The notes below the pieces were generated by a model. It was given only the letters and a program-made list of their open reading frames with translations, was not told the origin of the DNA and made no database searches. A program made the translations under genes and the position numbers. From an alpha proteobacterium SCGC AAA536-K22 (GTDB lineage: Bacteria; Pseudomonadota; Alphaproteobacteria; Puniceispirillales; Marisalimonadaceae), in contig ATWQ01000002.1 in assembly GCA_000421325.1 (NCBI GenBank), forward strand, positions 62,001-126,000: a stretch of DNA of 64,000 bases. The letters run 5' to 3'. Below, one piece after another: positions 38,497-48,252 of this stretch. Each line of letters starts with the position of its first letter. The stretch's first letter is position 1.

Positions 38497-39431
38497 AAAT
38501 GTAAATATGATTTCTTTTTATAGGAATGATTATAATTTTTTAATTTAATATAATCTTCATGAAAATCTTGGAAAAAACCTATATGCGTTAAATCTATACC
38601 TTTTTCATTAGATATATTTTTTAAGGCTTTTTCATAATTGGGTCTGCAAGAAAATAATAACTCATAATCATCACCACCATATAATGCAGCATCTAAAAGA
38701 AGATCTTTTTTAAGATTAATAAAAGATGGTAAAGGAACTTTTTCAATATCAAGTACAATTGTTAAATTTGAATTTTTAGCTAAATGACATGCATCTTGAA
38801 CTAAACCGTCTGAAATATCAATCATAGAATTAGCTATTTTATTTATAGCAAGACCTAAATTAACTCGTGGTTCCGGAAGTAAATATTTTTTCTTAGCTGA
38901 ATCAAATTTTTTTGACTTGGAATAAAAATTATCTAATCCAATTTTTGAAAGACCTAAAACTCCTGAAACAAACAATAAATCGCCTGATTTAGCTCCATCT
39001 CTTGTAACTGATTTTTTATTTAATGTTTCACCAAAAATTGTTATGGTAATATTTATGTCTTTTAATGACGAAGTTAAGTCGCCTCCTATCAATTCTATAC
39101 CAAACAATTCTTGATCTTCACAAAGACCTTTTGCAAACTTTTCTATAAAGTTTTTAGCCTTTTTTTTAGGAATACTTATAGATAAATTATAAAAAATTGG
39201 TTTTGCACCCATAGCGGCCATGTCGGACAAATTCACCCTTAAACTTTTTTTAGCTATGTCTTTTGGATTTTCATGACCAAAAAAATGTATTCCTTCAGCT
39301 AATGTGTCAGTGCTTATTACAAGATCATAATTAGATTTTTGTTTAAAAATTGCAGCATCATCTTTTAAATTCCTTGCAATATTACTTGTGAGGGGTTTTA
39401 AGTATTTTTCTATGTAATCAAATTCATTCAT
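38493..39431 (-). CDS. thiL: Thiamine-monophosphate kinase
   Basis: Phosphorylates thiamine monophosphate to the active cofactor TPP, used by the E1 alpha/beta pair in this window. The 312 aa have the AIR-synthase-like fold: DDAAIF near residue 23, STDTLAEGIHF (about 40-50), NLSDMAAMGAKP, GGDLTSS (about 115) and SMIDISDGLVQDACHLA (about 205-221). It is the last gene of the rib-nusB-thiL series. No TPP riboswitch is possible in the 19-bp gap before it. Confidence 0.97.
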   Translation of the reverse strand: MNEFDYIEKYLKPLTSNIARNLKDDAAIFKQKSNYDLVISTDTLAEGIHFFGHENPKDIAKKSLRVNLSDMAAMGAKPIFYNLSISIPKKKAKNFIEKFAKGLCEDQELFGIELIGGDLTSSLKDINITITIFGETLNKKSVTRDGAKSGDLLFVSGVLGLSKIGLDNFYSKSKKFDSAKKKYLLPEPRVNLGLAINKIANSMIDISDGLVQDACHLAKNSNLTIVLDIEKVPLPSFINLKKDLLLDAALYGGDDYELLFSCRPNYEKALKNISNEKGIDLTHIGFFQDFHEDYIKLKNYNHSYKKKSYLHF

Positions 39432-39450
39432 TTGGAATATAATTATAACT

Positions 39451-39915
39451 TTATTTAGATATATTTTCTAATATGCCATTGGCAAAATTTGGATTACCAC
39501 CAAAAGATTGAATAATACTAATATATTCATTAATAATGGTGATTTTTTTAAATCTTTTATCAAAACACAACTCATAAGTAGCTAATCTAAGAACAGATTT
39601 CTCAGTTTCACTTAATCTATTAAAACCCCAGTTTTTTGACAAATGTTTACAAATTATATTATCAATACTTAATATATTTTTGTATACACCTTTAGTAATT
39701 GAATTAAATAAGTCTGTATCAATTTGCTTTATACCTAGTTCAATCAAAATAGATGGCAAATAATTATCAATATAAGATTTGATTAAATAATCAATATCTT
39801 TTTGTACAAAGGACGCACCATAAAGAACTTGAGTTGAACATATTCTAGACGCAGTTTTTTTTATAATTGAATTATGCCTGACATTATCTTTAATATTAAG
39901 TTGCGTCTTATTCAT
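39451..39915 (-). CDS. nusB: Transcription antitermination factor NusB
   Basis: All-helical RNA-binding protein, 154 aa, forming with S10 the boxA-binding unit for rRNA antitermination. Recognisable features are SRICSTQVLYG (about 23-33), WGFNRLSETEKSVLRLATYEL (about 92-112) and the C-terminal INEYISIIQSFGGNPNFANGILENI (about 127-151). The family usually has ALDALA-type N-terminal helix residues, less conserved here. It overlaps ribH by eight bases, the usual ribH-nusB coupling. Confidence 0.95.
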   Translation of the reverse strand: MNKTQLNIKDNVRHNSIIKKTASRICSTQVLYGASFVQKDIDYLIKSYIDNYLPSILIELGIKQIDTDLFNSITKGVYKNILSIDNIICKHLSKNWGFNRLSETEKSVLRLATYELCFDKRFKKITIINEYISIIQSFGGNPNFANGILENISK

Positions 39916-40357
39916 AAGAAATATTATTTTTATGGTTAATTAAAGACAAACATGCCAAAGCTGCACCAGCTCCTTTGTTCAATCTTAAAGGATCTGATCT
40001 TTCAATTGCTTGCTCTTTATTCTCAACAGTTAAAATTCCATTTCCTATTGGTAACGAGTAAGTAATTGACAAATCACTTAAAGCTCTAGCTGACTCATTA
40101 GAAACAATTTCAAAATGATATGTTTCACCTCTGATAATACAACCTAAGGCAACATAACCATCAAATAAAATTTCTTTTGAAGATTTTTCAGAATAGATTT
40201 TAATGGAAGGAGCAATTTCTAATGCACCAGGAACATTAATGATTTTATATTCAACAGAATTTGATTTAAGCACCTTTATAGCCCCTTTTATCAAATTTTG
40301 AGTTATATTCTTATAATATGGCGAACAGACCAAAAGAACCTTTTTATTTGTTAACAT
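39908..40357 (-). CDS. ribH: 6,7-dimethyl-8-ribityllumazine synthase
   Basis: Penultimate step of riboflavin synthesis. The 149 aa contain the N-terminal VCSPYYKNITQNLIKGA, VPGALEIAPSIK (about 42-53), ALGCIIRGETYHFEIVSNES (about 71-90) with the catalytic His, and the C-terminal GAGAALACLSLI. Length suits the small icosahedral/decameric type. It is placed between ribBA (four bases upstream) and nusB (overlapping). Confidence 0.96.
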   Translation of the reverse strand: MLTNKKVLLVCSPYYKNITQNLIKGAIKVLKSNSVEYKIINVPGALEIAPSIKIYSEKSSKEILFDGYVALGCIIRGETYHFEIVSNESARALSDLSITYSLPIGNGILTVENKEQAIERSDPLRLNKGAGAALACLSLINHKNNISYE

Positions 40358-40361
40358 ATAA

Positions 40362-41459
40362 TTAACCTAATTTTTTCCAACTTTTGATACTTAAACCAAA
40401 CCCATCCAAACCAATCGCAGTAGCCTTTGTATTAGATAAAATCATCATGTTTTTAACACCTAAATCTAATAAAATTTGAGCTCCAACACCATAATCTCTA
40501 ATGTTTTTTAAATTTTTAGTCTGATTATTCGTATTTCTAAAAAATTTCTTAGATAAGGACTCAGATGATAAATCTCTTATAAGTATAATTATTCCATTTT
40601 TGTTGTTTGAAATAGTTTCCATTGCAATAGACAACTCAGACCCAGTCCTATAACTTGATTGATCTCCAAGAACATCCGACAATAAATCTAATGCATGTAC
40701 TCTAACTAAAATAGTATCTTTTTTATTGATTGTTCCCTTAACCAAAGCGATATGCTCAGAATTATCTATTATATTTTTGAATATTATTACTCTCCAAACA
40801 CCTCCAAATTTACTTTCTAATATAGATTCTGAAACTCTTCTAATGTAAAATTCATTTTTACGTCTATAGGAAATTAAATCTGAAATAGAAGCAATTTTAA
40901 TTTTATGTTTTTGTGAAAATTTTAGAAGATCTGGCAATCTTGCCATCTCTCCATTATCTTTCATTATTTCACAAATAACACCTGAAGGATTTGAGTGAGC
41001 TAGTTTGGCTATATCCACTACAGCTTCTGTATGACCTGCTCTTATTAACGTTCCACCATCTTTTGCAATAAGAGGAAAAACGTGGCCAGGGGTTGTAATT
41101 TCATTTTTTGAGGCATTTAAATTAATTGCCGTTTTAATTGTTAAAGATCTATCACCAGCTGAAATTCCAGTAGTAACACCGTCACTTGCTTCTATAGATA
41201 CTGTGAAAGCTGTTTCAAACCTACCTTCATTTCTTCGCTCCATTAGAGATAAGCCTAATTTTTCAGACTGAGAACGAGTTAAAGATAAACAAATTAGTCC
41301 TCTACCGTATTTTGCCATAAAATTTATAGCTTCAGGTGTTGCATAATCACCTAAAACACATAAATCTCCTTCATTTTCTCTATCTTCATCATCTACAAGT
41401 ATAAAAATCTTACCCTCTGAAGCATCTTTTATAACTTCTTCAATTTTAGATAAACCCAT
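40362..41459 (-). CDS. ribBA: RibBA-type protein: DHBP synthase fused to a degenerate GTP cyclohydrolase II domain
   Basis: The N-terminal domain (about 1-205) is an intact DHBP synthase: VDDEDRENEGDL (about 22-33), RSQSEKLGL, TAINLNASKNEITTPGHVFPL and the RAGHTEAVVDIAKLA motif. The C-terminal domain (about 210-365) aligns with GTP cyclohydrolase II by its overall order. The zinc-binding stretch, normally with three Cys (GxxxxCxC after DV), reads DVLGDQSSYRTGSEL near 259-273 and has no cysteine. The family GQEGRG-type segment is also replaced. GTP cyclohydrolase activity is therefore unlikely; inactive C-terminal domains of this kind are known in alphaproteobacterial RibBX proteins. Confidence 0.93.
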   Translation of the reverse strand: MGLSKIEEVIKDASEGKIFILVDDEDRENEGDLCVLGDYATPEAINFMAKYGRGLICLSLTRSQSEKLGLSLMERRNEGRFETAFTVSIEASDGVTTGISAGDRSLTIKTAINLNASKNEITTPGHVFPLIAKDGGTLIRAGHTEAVVDIAKLAHSNPSGVICEIMKDNGEMARLPDLLKFSQKHKIKIASISDLISYRRKNEFYIRRVSESILESKFGGVWRVIIFKNIIDNSEHIALVKGTINKKDTILVRVHALDLLSDVLGDQSSYRTGSELSIAMETISNNKNGIIILIRDLSSESLSKKFFRNTNNQTKNLKNIRDYGVGAQILLDLGVKNMMILSNTKATAIGLDGFGLSIKSWKKLG

Positions 41460-41504
41460 TTCAACTCCAAGAAAACAAATTAAGATATTTATGTATTTAC
41501 ATAG

Positions 41505-42116
41505 TTACTTTTTAGCATTAAGTCTTTCTAAATATCTAGCTAAAATATCAATTTCAATATTAACCACTGTGCCAATCTTAAAGTTTAAAAAACTTGTATA
41601 AGCCCACGTATGAGGAATTATGTTCACAGAAAATGTATCAGAAAACACTTCATTAACTGTTAAAGAAACACCATCAATAGAAACAGATCCTTTTGGTGAA
41701 AAATATTTCATGAATTTATCTTGTACATAAAATGATATTTTATAAGATCCATTAATTTTTTCGATAGATTTAATTATACTAGTGGTATCCACATGACCAT
41801 AAACAAAATGCCCACCTAATTCATCTCCAACTTTTAGAGATTTTTCTAGATTAACAATTGTTCCAATTTTCCAATTAAGAAAATTTGTCTTAGCAGCAGT
41901 TTCATCGCTTACGTCAAAAAACAATATATTATTAGATTTTTTTTTTAATGTTAAACATATGCCTGAGCAAGCTATTGAAGCACCAATTATTAGTTTATCA
42001 AAATCAAAAGGAGACTCTAATTGTGATAACTTTTGAACAGAAATTGATAATTCCCAATCATTAGGATGGCTAATGTTCTCAACTTTCCCAATATGACTAA
42101 CAATACCCGTAAACAT
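41505..42116 (-). CDS. ribE: Riboflavin synthase, alpha subunit
   Basis: Dismutates two 6,7-dimethyl-8-ribityllumazines to riboflavin. The 203 aa show the internal duplication of the family: MFTGIVSHIGKV at the start, GASIACSGICLTL and GDELGGHFVYGHVDTT (about 97-112), then the second-barrel equivalents KGSVSIDGVSLTVNEV (about 138-153) and IPHTW. Riboflavin supply is relevant for FMN/FAD loading of the NQR complex upstream. It lies nine bases after ribD. Confidence 0.96.
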   Translation of the reverse strand: MFTGIVSHIGKVENISHPNDWELSISVQKLSQLESPFDFDKLIIGASIACSGICLTLKKKSNNILFFDVSDETAAKTNFLNWKIGTIVNLEKSLKVGDELGGHFVYGHVDTTSIIKSIEKINGSYKISFYVQDKFMKYFSPKGSVSIDGVSLTVNEVFSDTFSVNIIPHTWAYTSFLNFKIGTVVNIEIDILARYLERLNAKK

Positions 42117-42125
42117 TTTAAATCC

Positions 42126-43229
42126 TCATTTATTTAATTTTCTTATTTCTAACACATCATCATCAAAGGTTCTTAAATAAGATAATTTATAATTATGAAC
42201 ATTATTCATAGAATTAATATTTAAATTATCAATCAATGGAATTCCATCATTTCCAATGGTTTTACCTGAACGAAATATAAGAAGTTTATCAATCAAACCA
42301 AGAGATAATAATATAGTATTTATTTTTGAACCAGCTTCAATTAATAGATTGTTTATACCTCTTTTAGCTAGATCCTGAAAAATAAAATTAAAAAAACTTT
42401 CATTACAAAGATTTTTTTCAATTTTTATTTTTTTAATTTTTATATTGTGACTTAAATGATTTACCATATCTAATAAAGAATAAACAAAAATATCGTTATA
42501 AGGTGACGAATTATATATTTTATATTCAGAAGTAACTTTAAAAAATCTATCTAAAATTACCTTTTTAGGACTTCTGTTTTCTAAACCATTTAATCTACAG
42601 TTCATTTCTGGATCATCAGCAAGAATAGTCGAACTTGTTGTCATAATTGCATCATTTTGTGATCTAATCAAATGTACATAACTCCTACTTAGATCATTTG
42701 TAATCCATTTAGATTGATAATTATTAAGAGCAATTTTTCCATCTAAAGAACAAGCAATTTTTAAGGTAACAAAAGGTTTATTATTAAATATTCTTGAAAA
42801 AAAACCATCATAAAGATCTATACATTCTTCATTCATATAATTTTCATAAACTCTAATATTATTCTTTTTTAGAATTTCAATTCCTTTATGCAAAGTTCTT
42901 GGATCAGGATCAATGCAACTAACAAAAACTTCAGAAATACCTGAATTAGATATTAATTCCGCACATGACATCCCAGTTGAATTTTTATGAGCACATGGTT
43001 CTAAGGTCACATACATAGTTGATCCAGATAAACATTGCTTTTCCTCTACATTATTGATGGCATTCTCTTCAGCGTGAGGTCTTCCAGAATTTGAAGTTCT
43101 ACCAGTAGATAATAAAATACCATTTTTGACTATAACACAACCTACAGGTGGATTTTTGCCAGTTATTCCTTTGGATCTTGTTGCAAGTAAAATTGCATAA
43201 TTCATCCATTTATTATTGTTAAATGACAT
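42126..43229 (-). CDS. ribD: Bifunctional riboflavin deaminase/reductase RibD
   Basis: Second and third steps of riboflavin synthesis. The 367 aa begin with a CMP/dCMP-type deaminase domain having zinc ligands in GRPHAEENAI (about 50-59) and TLEPCAHKNSTGMSC (about 76-90). The reductase domain starts near VTLKIACSLDGKIAL (about 150) with SKWITNDLSRSYVHLIRSQNDAIMT. A family-typical glycine-rich element (LLIEAGSKIN) follows near 296. It follows nrdR by 17 bp. Confidence 0.96.
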   Translation of the reverse strand: MSFNNNKWMNYAILLATRSKGITGKNPPVGCVIVKNGILLSTGRTSNSGRPHAEENAINNVEEKQCLSGSTMYVTLEPCAHKNSTGMSCAELISNSGISEVFVSCIDPDPRTLHKGIEILKKNNIRVYENYMNEECIDLYDGFFSRIFNNKPFVTLKIACSLDGKIALNNYQSKWITNDLSRSYVHLIRSQNDAIMTTSSTILADDPEMNCRLNGLENRSPKKVILDRFFKVTSEYKIYNSSPYNDIFVYSLLDMVNHLSHNIKIKKIKIEKNLCNESFFNFIFQDLAKRGINNLLIEAGSKINTILLSLGLIDKLLIFRSGKTIGNDGIPLIDNLNINSMNNVHNYKLSYLRTFDDDVLEIRKLNK

Positions 43230-43246
43230 TTAATAAGCTTAATAAA

Positions 43247-43699
43247 TTAATCTTTAATCTCTGTTTCGACAAATTTGCCAAAATCACTTGCTTCTCTAAA
43301 ATTTCTATAAACCGAAGCATATCTGATATAAGCTACATTATCAATTTCTGCTAAGGCATTCATTACTAATTCGCCTATAAACTTAGATTGTATTTCATTA
43401 TCGCCACTAGACTCTAATTGCCTAACAATTCCATTAACTGCTCGTTCAATGGCATCATCATTTGTTTGACGTTTTCTAAGAGCCATTAGCATTGATTTTA
43501 ATAATTTATCCCTATCAAAAGCAAATTTTTTACCATTTCTTTTTACTACAATTAAATCTCTTAATTGAATTCTTTCAAAAGTTGTAAACCTTGAACCACA
43601 ACTAGTGCAAGACCTTCTTCTTCTAATTGTAGCTCCATCTTCACTTGCACGAGAATCTTTTACTTGCGTATCTTCTTTTCCACAAAAAGGACATCTCAT
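43247..43699 (-). CDS. nrdR: Transcriptional repressor NrdR
   Basis: ATP/dATP-sensing repressor of ribonucleotide reductase genes. The 150 aa have a zinc ribbon with MRCPFCG and [16 protein letters not shown] (Cys at 3, 6, 31, 34), then an ATP-cone domain (about 48-138) starting [16 protein letters not shown]. It sits between glyA and ribD, the usual alphaproteobacterial place; its target nrd genes are not in the window. Confidence 0.97.
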   Translation of the reverse strand: MRCPFCGKEDTQVKDSRASEDGATIRRRRSCTSCGSRFTTFERIQLRDLIVVKRNGKKFAFDRDKLLKSMLMALRKRQTNDDAIERAVNGIVRQLESSGDNEIQSKFIGELVMNALAEIDNVAYIRYASVYRNFREASDFGKFVETEIKD

Positions 43700-43714
43700 A
43701 ATATTCTCCTTGAA

Positions 43715-44986
43715 TTAGTAGATTGGAAATTTTTTACATAAATCTTTTACTTTATCATGTGTTATTTTTTGTTGCTCTTCACTTGCGCTATTCTCCTTAA
43801 ATCCATCTAAAACATCTGCAATATAATTTCCTATTAATTTAAACTCATTTATTTTGAAACCTCTAGTTGTTGCGGCAGCAGAACCAAATCTAATCCCAGA
43901 TGTAATGGTTGGTGGTAAGGGATCAAACGGAATACCATTTTTATTACAAGTTAAACCGGCTTTTTCCAAGGCTATCTCTGCATTAGATCCGGTTATATTT
44001 TTATCTTTCAAACTTAGTAAGACTATATGGTTATCTGTTCCCCCTGAAACTATATCATATCCCCTTTCTATTAAAGTACTAGAAAGGCACTGAGCATTCA
44101 GAATGATATTTTTAGCATAAATTTTAAACTCATCTGAGAGAGCTTCTCCAAAACCTGCAGCTTTACCCGCTATCACATGCATCAAAGGACCTCCTTGAAG
44201 ACCAGGAAAGACTGCAGAATTAATTTTTTTAAAAAGGTCTTCATTATTAGTTAAAATCATACCTCCTCTTCCAGATCTAAGGGTTTTGTGCGTTGTTGTT
44301 GTAACTATATCTGCAAAATCAATGGGGTTAGGATGGACTCCTCCAGCCACTAAACCAGAAAAATGAGCCATATCCACTAATAAAAATGCATTAATTTTAT
44401 TAGCAATTTCTCTAAATTTTTTAAAATCAATGATTCTAGAATATGCCGAACCACCTGCTATAATTAATTTTGGATTATGTTCAATTGATAGTTTTTCAAT
44501 CTCTTCAAAATCTATAAGGGCGTCTTCTTTTCGAACTCCATATTGAATTGCGTTAAACCACTTGCCCGAAATATTTGGTTTTGCACCATGTGTAAGATGT
44601 CCACCAGCATCTAGGCTCATGCCAAGTATAGTATCACCTGGTTTTAATATACTAAGAAAAACAGCTTGATTAGCTTGGGCTCCGGAATGGGGTTGAACAT
44701 TTACAAATTTAGCATTAAAAAGTTTCTTTGCCCTATCAATTGCAAGTTTTTCGACTTGGTCTACAAAATCACATCCACCATAATATCTTTTACCAGGTAA
44801 ACCTTCTGCATATTTGTTCGTTAGAACAGATCCTTGAGCTTGTAAGACTGATTTGGAAACAATATTTTCAGAGGCTATCAATTCAATTTGATTTTGTTGC
44901 CTGTTAAGTTCTTGATCAATAAATTTTGATAAAGCTGGATCATAGCTACTTATGTTATCATGAAAAAAACCGTCTTTATAAAACAT
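43715..44986 (-). CDS. glyA: Serine hydroxymethyltransferase
   Basis: PLP enzyme interconverting serine and glycine with tetrahydrofolate. The 423 aa include [15 protein letters not shown] (about 29-43), [18 protein letters not shown] (about 58-75), [12 protein letters not shown] and the PLP-lysine motif [14 protein letters not shown] (about 229-242). [15 protein letters not shown] comes near the C-terminus. It is between rpiB and nrdR in a conserved series. No room exists for a glycine riboswitch before it. Confidence 0.98.
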   Translation of the reverse strand: MFYKDGFFHDNISSYDPALSKFIDQELNRQQNQIELIASENIVSKSVLQAQGSVLTNKYAEGLPGKRYYGGCDFVDQVEKLAIDRAKKLFNAKFVNVQPHSGAQANQAVFLSILKPGDTILGMSLDAGGHLTHGAKPNISGKWFNAIQYGVRKEDALIDFEEIEKLSIEHNPKLIIAGGSAYSRIIDFKKFREIANKINAFLLVDMAHFSGLVAGGVHPNPIDFADIVTTTTHKTLRSGRGGMILTNNEDLFKKINSAVFPGLQGGPLMHVIAGKAAGFGEALSDEFKIYAKNIILNAQCLSSTLIERGYDIVSGGTDNHIVLLSLKDKNITGSNAEIALEKAGLTCNKNGIPFDPLPPTITSGIRFGSAAATTRGFKINEFKLIGNYIADVLDGFKENSASEEQQKITHDKVKDLCKKFPIY

Positions 44987-45010
44987 TTATCATTCCTTAA
45001 TCTCAATTAA

Positions 45011-45439
45011 TTAAATTTTATCTACTCTTATACTATGTCTTCCTGCCTCAAAATCTGTATTTAAAAATTCATTTACAATATCAATAGCCAAGTTGTCTTC
45101 CAGTACCCGACCACCTAATGCAAGTACGTTAGCATTATTATGTTTTCTACTTTTGGACGCCATTTCAATACTAGTACATAACGCTGCTCTTATATGAGTA
45201 AATCTATTTGCTGCCATAGATATACCTATACCAGTACCACAAAATGATATTCCTTGTGAATTAGAATACGTTTTTAATTTATCTGATAAAATTTTTGCAT
45301 AATCAGGATAATCAACTGCATCAAGAGAAAAACATCCTAAGTCTTCTATAGTATAATTGTTTTTAATTAAAAAAACTTTAACTAATTCTTTCAGTTTATA
45401 GCCACCATGATCAGAAGCCAAAAAAATTGTTTTTAACAT
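45011..45439 (-). CDS. rpiB: Ribose-5-phosphate isomerase B
   Basis: Interconverts ribose-5-phosphate and ribulose-5-phosphate; ribulose-5-phosphate is also the DHBP synthase substrate. The 142 aa contain LASDHGGYKLKE (about 7-18), DYPDYA, and the active-site CGTGIGISMAANR (about 66-78, Cys as base). HNNANVLALGGRVL comes later. It precedes glyA by 24 bp and follows a 92-bp gap after the DUF1467 gene that could hold a promoter. Confidence 0.96.
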   Translation of the reverse strand: MLKTIFLASDHGGYKLKELVKVFLIKNNYTIEDLGCFSLDAVDYPDYAKILSDKLKTYSNSQGISFCGTGIGISMAANRFTHIRAALCTSIEMASKSRKHNNANVLALGGRVLEDNLAIDIVNEFLNTDFEAGRHSIRVDKI

Positions 45440-45531
45440 AAAATAACACCAATGATTTCCAAATAAAGATTTACCTTAGATAAACGCAAACTTCAATTTG
45501 AAAATAAATAAAAAGAAATTATAATTCGCAA

Positions 45532-45774
45532 CTAAATATTTTTTATAAAATTTTCTAATAAACCATACTCTACAATCCAAAAAATGCATGTTGATGGCAA
45601 AAAAGAAATTAAAAAAGATAAAATAAATTTAAGTTTTATGTTGGTTTTTATAGGAGCTGAGTTTGCATTTCCCTCCTCAGGATTTTCAACAACTTTTACC
45701 CCAAAAGGAAGTGACATAAAAAAAACAATTAGCCACATCATTAGATGAACTAGAATGAAAGATACGATACTCAT
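45532..45774 (-). CDS. DUF1467 family small membrane protein
   Basis: An 80-aa protein with two transmembrane helices (about 4-25 and 48-70). The short linker with LPFGVKVVENPEEGNANSAP matches the alphaproteobacterial DUF1467 family, typically found directly downstream of the RNase J gene, as here (eight bases apart). The function is unknown. Confidence 0.85.
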   Translation of the reverse strand: MSIVSFILVHLMMWLIVFFMSLPFGVKVVENPEEGNANSAPIKTNIKLKFILSFLISFLPSTCIFWIVEYGLLENFIKNI

Positions 45775-45782
45775 TTAAAACA

Positions 45783-47438
45783 CTATACTCTATTAATGTG
45801 GACTTTGACTATTGGCCTTTTGGAAAAAGTTGACTTAAACTCACGCCTAACTAACTTTGAAATTTGACTAATTAGCTCTTCATCTAAAATTTCTGGATCG
45901 CAAGAAAGATTTTCAATAAAATCCTCTATTTTTAAAGATATATCAATTAAAACATTATCTACAATACTATTATCAGACACCCCAATTTGAGAAATTTGAG
46001 GGGTAATTACAAGATACCCATCTTTATCAATTACAATAGAAATAGTAACAAATCCATTCCATAAAGAGTGTCTTCTAGTAATAAACCTCTCATTATTAAT
46101 TGGTATTATTTCGCCTGCATCATATACGTGTGTAACAAAATCAAATCTAGAAACAATATTTGGTGCATTCCCATTTAATTTTATTACTTCGCCATTTTTG
46201 GGTTTTATAACAAGGGGTACTTGACAATTATTCGCCAAATCTGAATGCGCCTCGATATGTTCTCTGGTACCATGAACTGGAATAGAAATCTTTGGCTTGA
46301 TAAATGAGTACATCTCTATTAATTCGTCTCTAGAGGGATGTCCTGATACATGAACATTTTTATCATCATCCGTAACTATATTTATGCCTCTTTCTAAAAA
46401 CCTATTCTGAACTTTTAAAATTGCATTTTCATTTCCTGGTATTTTTCTACTGGAAAAGATTATAGTGTCACCTTTTATAAGTTTTATAAATTTATCATTA
46501 TCTTTAGAAATTCTAGAAAGTGCTGAGTTTGGTTCACCTTGTGAACCTGTAGAGATTATTAAAACATTAGACCTAGGAATAAGGTTAAAGTCTTTTAAAG
46601 ATAATAATTCTGGAATATTTTTTAAATAGCCAACCTCTTTTGCTGCATCAATAGCTCTTAAAAGAGCTCTACCTACCACTAAAACAGATCTATCAGTTTT
46701 TAATGCTATGTCTAAAAGTGACTTTATTCGACTTATGTTTGATGAAAAACAAGTTACAAGAACTGTATCATTACAATTCTTAATTGTATCTAATAAACCG
46801 TCATATGCAAAGTTTTCAGAGGGAGTTTTTCCATCAACCAACGCGTTAGTTGAATCACATACCATTGCTAATATCCCATTTTCTCCTATAGAACGAAAAT
46901 TATCTATATTAGTTTTTTCATTTAGATTAATTGAGTTTTCTAATTTCCAATCACCTGTATGAAAAATGTCTCCCTGTTTTGTGGAAATTAAAATTGAAAC
47001 TGGGTCTGGAATTGAGTGTGAAGTTTGAATAGCCTTGATTTGAAAAGGGCCAATTATTAGTTGTTTATCAATAGTAAGTGTGTTTAATTCTAATTTTTTT
47101 TCTTTATTATTTTCTTTTAATTTTCTTTTTAATAAAGCCATTGTAAATGATGTACCCCATATTGGACAATTAATATCATCTGCAAAATAAGGTATTGCTC
47201 CAATATGATCTTCATGACCATGAGTTAAGAATATTCCTAAAAACTTGTCACCTAAAGATTTGATAAATTTAAAGTCTGGTAATAATACATCTATACCTAA
47301 ATCTGTTTCGTCAGGAAATGAAATACCTAAATCTATTAAAATCCATTTATCTTCATAATGATACAAATTTGCATTCATACCTATTTCTTCAGATCCCCCA
47401 ACAGGTAAAAATAATAAATCAGATTTCTTCCAATGCAT
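45783..47438 (-). CDS. rnj: Ribonuclease J
   Basis: Metallo-beta-lactamase/beta-CASP nuclease with 5'-exo and endoribonuclease activity on mRNA and rRNA. The 551 aa contain LPVGGSEEIGMNANLY (about 11-26), metal motif THGHEDHIGA (about 71-80), IFHTGDWKLE (about 154-163), VCDSTNAL, the beta-CASP segment around STGSQGEPNSALSRIS, and HVSGHPSRDELIEMY (about 360-374). Alphaproteobacteria characteristically encode RNase J in the coaX-rnj context. The length is normal. Confidence 0.97.
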   Translation of the reverse strand: MHWKKSDLLFLPVGGSEEIGMNANLYHYEDKWILIDLGISFPDETDLGIDVLLPDFKFIKSLGDKFLGIFLTHGHEDHIGAIPYFADDINCPIWGTSFTMALLKRKLKENNKEKKLELNTLTIDKQLIIGPFQIKAIQTSHSIPDPVSILISTKQGDIFHTGDWKLENSINLNEKTNIDNFRSIGENGILAMVCDSTNALVDGKTPSENFAYDGLLDTIKNCNDTVLVTCFSSNISRIKSLLDIALKTDRSVLVVGRALLRAIDAAKEVGYLKNIPELLSLKDFNLIPRSNVLIISTGSQGEPNSALSRISKDNDKFIKLIKGDTIIFSSRKIPGNENAILKVQNRFLERGINIVTDDDKNVHVSGHPSRDELIEMYSFIKPKISIPVHGTREHIEAHSDLANNCQVPLVIKPKNGEVIKLNGNAPNIVSRFDFVTHVYDAGEIIPINNERFITRRHSLWNGFVTISIVIDKDGYLVITPQISQIGVSDNSIVDNVLIDISLKIEDFIENLSCDPEILDEELISQISKLVRREFKSTFSKRPIVKVHINRV

Positions 47439-47457
47439 TTAATTACTTTCTAGTTAC

Positions 47458-48252
47458 TTAAATTGATTTGTTTTTTAAATATAATTCAACTAATCCAATT
47501 AGAGTTAAGTCATCAATTATCAGATCTATTGACCTTAGAGAGTCTTTAAATAAATGACTTAATCCGCCAGTGGCTATAATTTTATAATCAGAAAATTCAT
47601 CTATAGATTTAATTTTATTTATCAAACCTTCAATCATAGAGACATAACCCCAAAATATTCCAGATTCCATAGCATTTATAGTATTTTTACCAATAATTTT
47701 ATCAATGTCAGTCAATGGTTTTAAAGAAATCCTCGGGAGTCTTGCTGCAGCTAGATATAGGGCTTCCAGTGATAAATTTACACCTGGAGCGATAATTCCT
47801 CCATTATAACTTCCATCTTTACCAACTAAATCAAAAGTCGTGGCTGTTCCTAAATCGATTACTATTGCCGGAGATAACTCTAACTTCTTAGTTGCAAATG
47901 AATTAACCAAGCGGTCAGCACCTGCTTCGTTTGGGTTATCAATGTTAATTTTAATTCCAATATCAAAGTCATTTTCTCCAACAACAAATGACTTAACCTT
48001 AAAATATTTTTTTATTAAAGATTTTATATTTAAAAGAGTTTCAGGAACTACTGATGCAATGCATACTCCAGTAATATCTTTTAATTCAAACTTAGATAAA
48101 TTTAACATTTGTAAAAGCCAAGGATAGTATATATCTGCAGTTCTTTTAGAATTATTATTAATTCGCCAACAACCTTTTTGGTGTATATTTTTGTTATAAG
48201 AATATAGGGCAAATACTGTATTTGTATTTCCACAATCAATAGCTAATATCAT
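47458..48252 (-). CDS. coaX: Type III pantothenate kinase
   Basis: First step of CoA synthesis, insensitive to CoA feedback in the CoaX type. The 264 aa show the ASKHA fold with DCGNTNTVFALY (about 5-16), NEAGADRLVNSFA (about 107-119), VIDLGTATTFDLV (about 128-140) and GGIIAPGVNLS (about 148-158). The start overlaps the birA stop as ATGA, showing translational coupling. Confidence 0.97.
   Translation of the reverse strand: MILAIDCGNTNTVFALYSYNKNIHQKGCWRINNNSKRTADIYYPWLLQMLNLSKFELKDITGVCIASVVPETLLNIKSLIKKYFKVKSFVVGENDFDIGIKINIDNPNEAGADRLVNSFATKKLELSPAIVIDLGTATTFDLVGKDGSYNGGIIAPGVNLSLEALYLAAARLPRISLKPLTDIDKIIGKNTINAMESGIFWGYVSMIEGLINKIKSIDEFSDYKIIATGGLSHLFKDSLRSIDLIIDDLTLIGLVELYLKNKSI

Noticed and set aside
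43230-43246. FMN riboswitch ahead of the riboflavin genes
   Set aside because: The gaps before ribD, ribE, ribBA and ribH are only 4 to 45 bases, too short for the FMN aptamer. A TPP riboswitch before thiL is excluded for the same reason.
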